Origin: Deltaproteobacteria bacterium
Lineage (GTDB): Bacteria > Myxococcota > UBA796 > SXON01
Assembly (NCBI GenBank): GCA_947483545.1
Contig: CANKNP010000245.1
Location: 1-8,181, forward strand
Length of the DNA: 8,181 nucleotides
Direction of reading: 5' to 3'
Position numbers and translations under genes: made by a program
Shown here: positions 5,490 through 8,181 of the stretch, in pieces
How positions within the stretch are numbered: position 1 is the stretch's first letter
Layout of the letters: the number at the start of each line of letters is the position of its first letter
Notes under the pieces: generated by a model
Seen by the model: only the letters and a program-made list of their open reading frames with translations
The model's database searches: none
What the model was told of the DNA's origin: nothing

Positions 5490-6591
5490 CCTCCTCCTCC
5501 TCCCCCTCGCCGCCTGCACCCCCGGCACCCGCGAGCGCATCGAGCCGAGCTTCATCAGCGTCGCGATCACGTCGGGTTCCACGGGCACCGCCGAGGAGCC
5601 CCAGGCGTTCAACAGCGAGCCGGTCAGCTACGGGATCACCGTCTCGACCTCCGACGTGAACGGGGCCGCGTATGCGTTCAACGGCGACCTGAACCTGACC
5701 GTTCGTCCGGGCAAGTTCAGCGAGGATCCCATCATCACGCTCTCCGACGGCACCTGGTCGGGGAACGTCTCGTTTGAGGACGGCTTCGGGCCGACCCGGA
5801 TCTGGGCGACCGACGAAGGCGACCGCGACGAGGATTCCACCCGCGTGCCGAGCTTCGCCGCTGGGGTCTCGGAAGCGATCTATTTTGCCTACCCGACCAT
5901 CTCCGAGATGCAGGCGACCGACGACCCCGAGACCAACCAGCTCGCGAACGAGTTTGCGGAGCTTCGGGTCAGCGATCGCGAGGTCATCGTGATCGCCCGG
6001 GATCCGGCGGGGTTCTGGGCGCAAGACATCGCGGACGACGTGGGCACCGGAAATTCGGTGTTTGTCTACACCTTCAATCGCCCGGACGACGAGTATGAGG
6101 TCGGCGCCCAGCTCACCCAACTGAACGGGATCAACCAGGAATACCTGGCCTCCACGCAGCTCTCCTACCCCACGCTGGGCGTGACGGGGGCCATCTACGA
6201 CGCCCCGGCGGCCGTGGAGCTGACCACCTGCGACGAGGCGGAGCTGGAGCTGCTGGAAGCCTCTCGCGTGGTCGTGACCGGCGGGGTCGTCCCCGACACG
6301 TTCACGCCCGAGAGCGAGGATTACCTCGATTATGAGACCTACGGTCAGTGGCCGCTTGCGTACGGCGACTGCACCGTCTACGTCGAGAGCGGCTCGACCG
6401 CCCAAGATTTTCTGCCGACCGAATATGTCGGACAGACCCTTGGCAGCGTCTCCGGAATGCTCAAGCAAATCTATTCCAAGTGGGTGATGGTGATCGTGGA
6501 CGAGGCGGACATCGCCGCGGGCCCGACCCCACCGCCCCAAACATCCCAAGGCCGCCCAGCCCGGGCCGCCCGCCCTCCGGAGTCCCGATGA
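5476..6591 (+). CDS. Lipoprotein with OB-fold-like domain resembling extracellular nucleases
   Basis: This 371-residue surface or periplasmic lipoprotein probably binds nucleic acid. Starting at the ATG at 5476 gives a compact lipoprotein signal with LAAC and the lipidated Cys at residue 14. An in-frame ATG at 5464 is possible but lengthens the n-region. The frame is open to 5164, but that is a shadow. Residues about 22-115 look like a bacterial Ig-like beta-sandwich. Residues about 165-232 (VIVIARDPAGFWAQD, SVFVYTF, EYEVGAQL, INQEYLASTQLS) follow the pattern of the OB-fold in YhcR/ExeM-type extracellular nucleases. A second, similar stretch follows at about 310-350 (YVGQTLGSVSGMLKQ, then WVMVIVDEADI). 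No nuclease catalytic domain is present. The gene overlaps the nucleotidase by 14 bases and the barrel gene by ATGA. The last 20 or so residues are Pro/Arg-rich and look non-structural. Function is inferred from domain pattern and neighbours. Confidence 0.72.
   Translation: MRCISLLLLPLAACTPGTRERIEPSFISVAITSGSTGTAEEPQAFNSEPVSYGITVSTSDVNGAAYAFNGDLNLTVRPGKFSEDPIITLSDGTWSGNVSFEDGFGPTRIWATDEGDRDEDSTRVPSFAAGVSEAIYFAYPTISEMQATDDPETNQLANEFAELRVSDREVIVIARDPAGFWAQDIADDVGTGNSVFVYTFNRPDDEYEVGAQLTQLNGINQEYLASTQLSYPTLGVTGAIYDAPAAVELTTCDEAELELLEASRVVVTGGVVPDTFTPESEDYLDYETYGQWPLAYGDCTVYVESGSTAQDFLPTEYVGQTLGSVSGMLKQIYSKWVMVIVDEADIAAGPTPPPQTSQGRPARAARPPESR
6546..6557 (-). repeat. Inverted copy of the 12-bp repeat core
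   Basis: CCAAGGCCGCCC here is the reverse complement of GGGCGGCCTTGG, the core of the direct repeats at 2118-2129 and 2240-2251. It falls in the Pro/Arg-rich tail of the OB-fold lipoprotein gene, close to its stop. Confidence 0.5.
6579..6582 (+). promoter_or_regulatory. Ribosome binding site for the beta-barrel gene
   Basis: GGAG lies five bases before the ATG at 6588 and inside the 3' end of the upstream lipoprotein gene. It fixes the start just before the exported signal peptide. Confidence 0.6.
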
Positions 6592-8066
6592 TCGCCCTTT
6601 TCCTCTCCCTCTGGGCGCCCTCCGCCTTCGCCGGGGACTTCATGGACGTGTGGGTCACCACCGCGTTCGAGGACACCAACGCGTTCGCGGGCCCCGAGGA
6701 CGACGACGCCGCGCCCAACTTCGTCATGCGCGGGAACTCCACGTTCTTCGAGAACTACGAGAGCCGGTACAGCGACGACATCTCGCAGTCCTACCTCGTG
6801 CTCTACCGCAAGGACGAGGGCTTCAACCCCCACATCTTCACCGAAGCCGCGATGGTGTTGCGTTTTGCGCCCTACATCGACGGCGACAGCTCCAAGCCCG
6901 GCGTGAACATCGCCGACGACGGTAGCTACGTCCGCATCGGCTACAAGTTCGGCGAGCGCGAGGACCACAACCTGTCGCTCACCGGCTACGCCGTGGACGC
7001 CAACCGATTTCGCCTCGGCTACAGCTACGATTTGACCTGGGGCGGCCGGACCACGTTCGTGTTCGATCCCATCGCCGCGCCCGGCGCCCGGCTGCAGTAC
7101 CAGAACGGCAGCTTCTACGCCTTCGCCGGTCTGAAGACCGCGATCGGCCAGTTCAATACGGACGACAGCGAATACACCCCGAGCCAGGCGTACTACGGCT
7201 CGCTTTACGGTTTGGGCGGCGAGCTGGGCAAGCACCTCCGCGTCGAAGGCGGCTTCGGCAGCTTTCAGCAGGGCCAGTTGGAGAGCGTGACCGACACCTC
7301 CAGCCCGCTCTACCATACGATGATCAACGCCATCGGCGGCTGCGGCCAGATCAGTCTGCGTACGACCGAAAACCTGGAGTTCATCACCTCGAATGAGCTG
7401 AAGCTGTACCGGAACACCCCGGACTTTGTGAAGGACACCTACATTTCGCATCGCCAGCTTGACGGGTTTGGCGTGCTGATCCAGACCGAGGCCAACGTGC
7501 TGGCGCACAACTTGCTGGATCCCGCCAACACAGGGTCGAGCCTTGTAGAGACCGCCGTCGCCGGCGACCTGCAGGCCCTTGCCGTTGCGGGAAGCACGGA
7601 GTTGGGCGTGGACCTGGTGTACAAGGATCTGGCGTTCATCGTGTTCAACGTGCCCGGCATCACCAGCCAGGTCGGCATCCCGGACACCATGCAGACCTCG
7701 CCCCAGATGTACGCGCGCGGAAAGATCTCGCACTATTTCGAGAAGGCGCATGTCACCCCGTCCCTCGGTTTCGGGTACATGAAGCCGGCCAGTTACAATA
7801 CCGGCGACGCCTGGTACGTGCAATACGACGCCGGCACGGTTCGGCACGTGCCGGACGGACAGACCCCCGCCGATATTCTGTCCAGCGTGCTTGGCGTTCA
7901 GTGGGACGTGTCCAGGAGTGTCGTCGGCGTTGGCGAGGTCTTGTACACCTTGGACAACAACGAGTCGGTGTCCGTCTCCGAGGACGGCGCGAATACCTAC
8001 GCCTCCGCGGACCCGCTGGTGCGGAATCGGATCGGGTTCAACATCTTGATGCGGGCGAGGTTCTAG
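6588..8066 (+). CDS. Outer-membrane beta-barrel (porin-like) protein
   Basis: This 492-residue predicted outer-membrane protein is probably a channel or surface platform. The start at 6588 has GGAG upstream and gives a short signal peptide (MIALFLSLWAPSAFA, cleavage after about residue 15). The frame is open upstream to 6348, but that part shadows the lipoprotein gene. The mature chain alternates polar and hydrophobic residues with many Tyr/Gly/Asn positions and acidic loops, for example SYVRIGYKFGE, FRLGYSYDLTWGG and GSFYAFAGLKTAIGQ. It ends NRIGFNILMRARF, with a terminal Phe as expected for recognition by the BAM machinery. No TonB box, plug or POTRA domain is visible. I do not recognise a named porin family. 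The ATGA overlap with the OB-fold lipoprotein and its place after the nucleotidase suggest uptake of nucleosides, nucleotides or phosphate, or service as an anchor for the two lipoproteins. Barrel topology is fairly secure, the cargo is inferred. Confidence 0.8.
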   Translation: MIALFLSLWAPSAFAGDFMDVWVTTAFEDTNAFAGPEDDDAAPNFVMRGNSTFFENYESRYSDDISQSYLVLYRKDEGFNPHIFTEAAMVLRFAPYIDGDSSKPGVNIADDGSYVRIGYKFGEREDHNLSLTGYAVDANRFRLGYSYDLTWGGRTTFVFDPIAAPGARLQYQNGSFYAFAGLKTAIGQFNTDDSEYTPSQAYYGSLYGLGGELGKHLRVEGGFGSFQQGQLESVTDTSSPLYHTMINAIGGCGQISLRTTENLEFITSNELKLYRNTPDFVKDTYISHRQLDGFGVLIQTEANVLAHNLLDPANTGSSLVETAVAGDLQALAVAGSTELGVDLVYKDLAFIVFNVPGITSQVGIPDTMQTSPQMYARGKISHYFEKAHVTPSLGFGYMKPASYNTGDAWYVQYDAGTVRHVPDGQTPADILSSVLGVQWDVSRSVVGVGEVLYTLDNNESVSVSEDGANTYASADPLVRNRIGFNILMRARF

Positions 8067-8135
8067 CAGCCTTCGGGGAAATGTGGTTAGCGGCATTTGA
8101 CCTCCCTCCCCAGCGGCGGATTTCGGGGGTTCTCC

Positions 8136-8178
8136 CCTTCTCCCGCTTGCGGGAGAAGGTGCCCGTGTACTCGCGGGC
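8136..8178. repeat. Double-hairpin REP-like palindrome downstream of the operon
   Basis: CCTTCTCCCG (8136-8145) pairs perfectly with CGGGAGAAGG (8150-8159) around CTTG. A second stem, GCCCG (8161-8165) with CGGGC (8174-8178), follows immediately. No T-tract follows on either strand. The first hairpin closely resembles, from memory, a palindrome commonly scattered between genes in high-G+C proteobacterial genomes. It begins 69 bases after the barrel-gene stop and could help end transcription or protect the 3' end of the mRNA, but it may continue past the window. Confidence 0.6.
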
Positions 8179-8181
8179 GGA

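Noticed and set aside
4323..5612. A 429-codon minus-strand frame.
   Set aside because: It lies opposite the nucleotidase and its product is Arg/Val/Gly-rich without motifs. This is the usual antisense shadow of GC-rich coding DNA.
6471..8096. A 541-codon minus-strand frame.
   Set aside because: It is antisense to the beta-barrel gene, which has a signal peptide, ribosome site and barrel pattern. The antisense product has none.

Overview
This is a high-G+C, gene-dense window from a Gram-negative (diderm) bacterium. Two lipoproteins with lipoboxes, three proteins with Sec-type signal peptides and an outer-membrane beta-barrel ending in a C-terminal phenylalanine support a diderm envelope. The GC-rich codon use, a START-domain protein and the myxobacterial flavour of the secreted proteins suggest Myxococcota or a relative. 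That placement is inference, and there is no rRNA or marker gene to fix it. All six genes lie on the + strand.

Layout: (1) 2-2118 holds a two-gene operon. The first gene is a 5'-truncated GMC/cholesterol-oxidase-like flavoenzyme carrying a ferredoxin-type cysteine motif, and it overlaps by ATGA a small exported START-domain (lipid-binding) protein. (2) 2119-3222 is about 1.1 kb with no convincing gene. It is crowded with repeats: a 26-bp direct repeat, a large imperfect purine/pyrimidine inverted repeat, two long perfect inverted repeats and four copies of a 52-bp tandem repeat. (3) 3223-3801 encodes a small exported protein with a Cna-B/carboxypeptidase-regulatory-like beta-sandwich. (4) 3864-8066 is a three-gene, tightly overlapping operon: a 5'-nucleotidase-family lipoprotein with all metallophosphoesterase motifs, a lipoprotein with an OB-fold-like region resembling that of extracellular nucleases, and a 492-residue outer-membrane beta-barrel. 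(5) 8067-8181 is the downstream spacer and ends in a double-hairpin, REP-like palindrome.

How the genes may work together (inference): the first pair looks like a sterol or lipid oxidation unit, with a lipid-binding START protein translationally coupled to a GMC oxidoreductase. The three-gene operon looks like a surface module for scavenging nucleotides or nucleic acids: an OB-fold lipoprotein to bind substrate, a lipoprotein phosphohydrolase to remove phosphate, and a barrel to import product or display the complex. It resembles a split version of fused nuclease/OB-fold/5'-nucleotidase proteins such as Bacillus YhcR. The most unusual DNA is the 52-bp array, where a GGTGGGTAC core recurs eight times at alternating 21- and 31-bp steps (two and three helical turns).
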